This document shows, piece by piece, positions 14,577 through 14,866 of a stretch of 14,866 nucleotides of DNA (the first letter of the stretch is position 1; each line of letters opens with the position of its first letter). A model generated the notes under the pieces. The model worked only from the letters and a program-made list of their open reading frames with translations. It was not told the DNA's origin and did not search any database. The translations under genes were made by a program, and so were the position numbers. Origin of the DNA: Bacteroidota bacterium (GTDB lineage Bacteria > Bacteroidota > Bacteroidia > Chitinophagales > Chitinophagaceae); assembly GCA_023418315.1 (NCBI GenBank), contig JAEZZY010000069.1:1-14866 (forward strand), written 5' to 3'.

Positions 14577-14746
14577 ACGGCGAGGCGTTGGTCAGACTAA
14601 GTTTTAATAGATTTTACTATGTTTTTAAATCTCAGAAATTTGGAGATGTTTTTTTTAAAGGGACAATGGAAGAAATAATATGAACTCAAATTGACTAAAT
14701 ACGACAAAACTTTGACAACGAAAAAAGAACAACCACCCTCCAATAA
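14440..14746. other. Stretch after mazF without a firm gene
   Basis: About 300 bases. It holds the possible antisense ORF, a perfect 15-base palindrome TGGCAAAATTTGCCA (14513-14527), and a weak terminator-like hairpin. Nothing else recognisable. Confidence 0.5.
14629..14656 (+). terminator. Weak possible terminator downstream of mazEF
   Basis: ATCTC (14629-14633) and GAGAT (14643-14647) form a 5-pair stem followed by G and eight T. The stem is short, and the site is 190 bases after the mazF stop. Confidence 0.3.
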
Positions 14747-14866
14747 CTAAGGTTTCGTTGCGCCCAACGGGCGAGCAATGAAACCGCTGTTGAACGGAAC
14801 CGTCATGGGCAGGTGATTCTGATCTTTTATTATGGAGTTGTCGGGCGATCTTTCCTTTGGTAGAAG
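14747..14866 (-). CDS. Possible C-terminal end of an unidentified gene
   Basis: A minus-strand frame is open from the window edge to a TAG at 14749-14747 (39 residues, including HLPMTVPFNSGFIARPLGA). The region is G/C-richer than the preceding 2.5 kb. A second minus frame is also open here, so coding is uncertain. A strong hairpin lies over its last codons. Confidence 0.2.
   Translation of the reverse strand, partial: LLPKERSPDNSIIKDQNHLPMTVPFNSGFIARPLGATKP
14752..14784. repeat. Strong hairpin near the right edge
   Basis: GTTTC, TTGC and GCCC (14752-14765) pair with GGGC, GCAA and GAAAC (14769-14784), with a 3-base loop, a 2-base bulge and one G-T pair. No T run follows on either strand, so it is unlikely to be a simple terminator; it may be a repeat or part of a mobile-element end. 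Confidence 0.5.

Noticed and set aside
14752..14784. Rho-independent terminator
   Set aside because: The stem is good, but neither strand has a T run after it.
1..14866. CRISPR array, tRNA or rRNA genes
   Set aside because: No regularly spaced direct repeats, cloverleaf-like segments or conserved rRNA stretches were seen on either strand.

Overview
The window looks like a chromosomal segment from a Bacteroidota (Bacteroidetes) bacterium, plausibly a Chitinophagales relative. Evidence: a secreted protein ends in a type IX secretion (T9SS) type A sorting domain; signal peptides end in the phylum-typical A/G-Q; clear Shine-Dalgarno sites are missing; and several intergenic gaps contain the Bacteroidetes -7 promoter element TAnnTTTG. 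No rRNA, tRNA, CRISPR array or recognisable insertion sequence was seen.

Left part, minus strand (1-5736): a secreted surface protein cut by the window edge (about 1-964), a 925-residue FG-GAP/VCBS repeat protein with an inserted jelly-roll domain and a T9SS tail (1040-3817), a short-chain dehydrogenase (3940-4746), and a small M48 zinc-metalloprotease lipoprotein (4936-5736).

Middle part (5737-11925), housekeeping and metal homeostasis: a phosphohexomutase of the GlmM type closed by a strong hairpin terminator; a bacilliredoxin (minus) and an arginase/formimidoylglutamase-type ureohydrolase (plus) fired divergently from a short shared region with symmetric promoter elements; then a Cu+ exporting P1B ATPase followed by a one-domain heavy-metal-binding protein, together a likely copper detoxification pair.

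Right part (about 11926-14866), accessory: visibly richer in A/T and with small genes. It holds an uncommon fusion of a HARE-type winged helix to a deoxyinosine/uracil-type DNA glycosylase, a cassette-like stretch full of inverted repeats, a short secreted-peptide ORF, a ParD/ParE toxin-antitoxin pair whose likely operator overlaps its promoter, and a MazE/MazF pair. The last 400 bases hold mostly hairpins, one possible small antisense ORF and an unidentified open frame running off the edge.

The most interesting candidate is the HARE-DNA glycosylase protein sitting next to two toxin-antitoxin modules in a cassette-like island; a role in DNA-base surveillance or defence is inference only.
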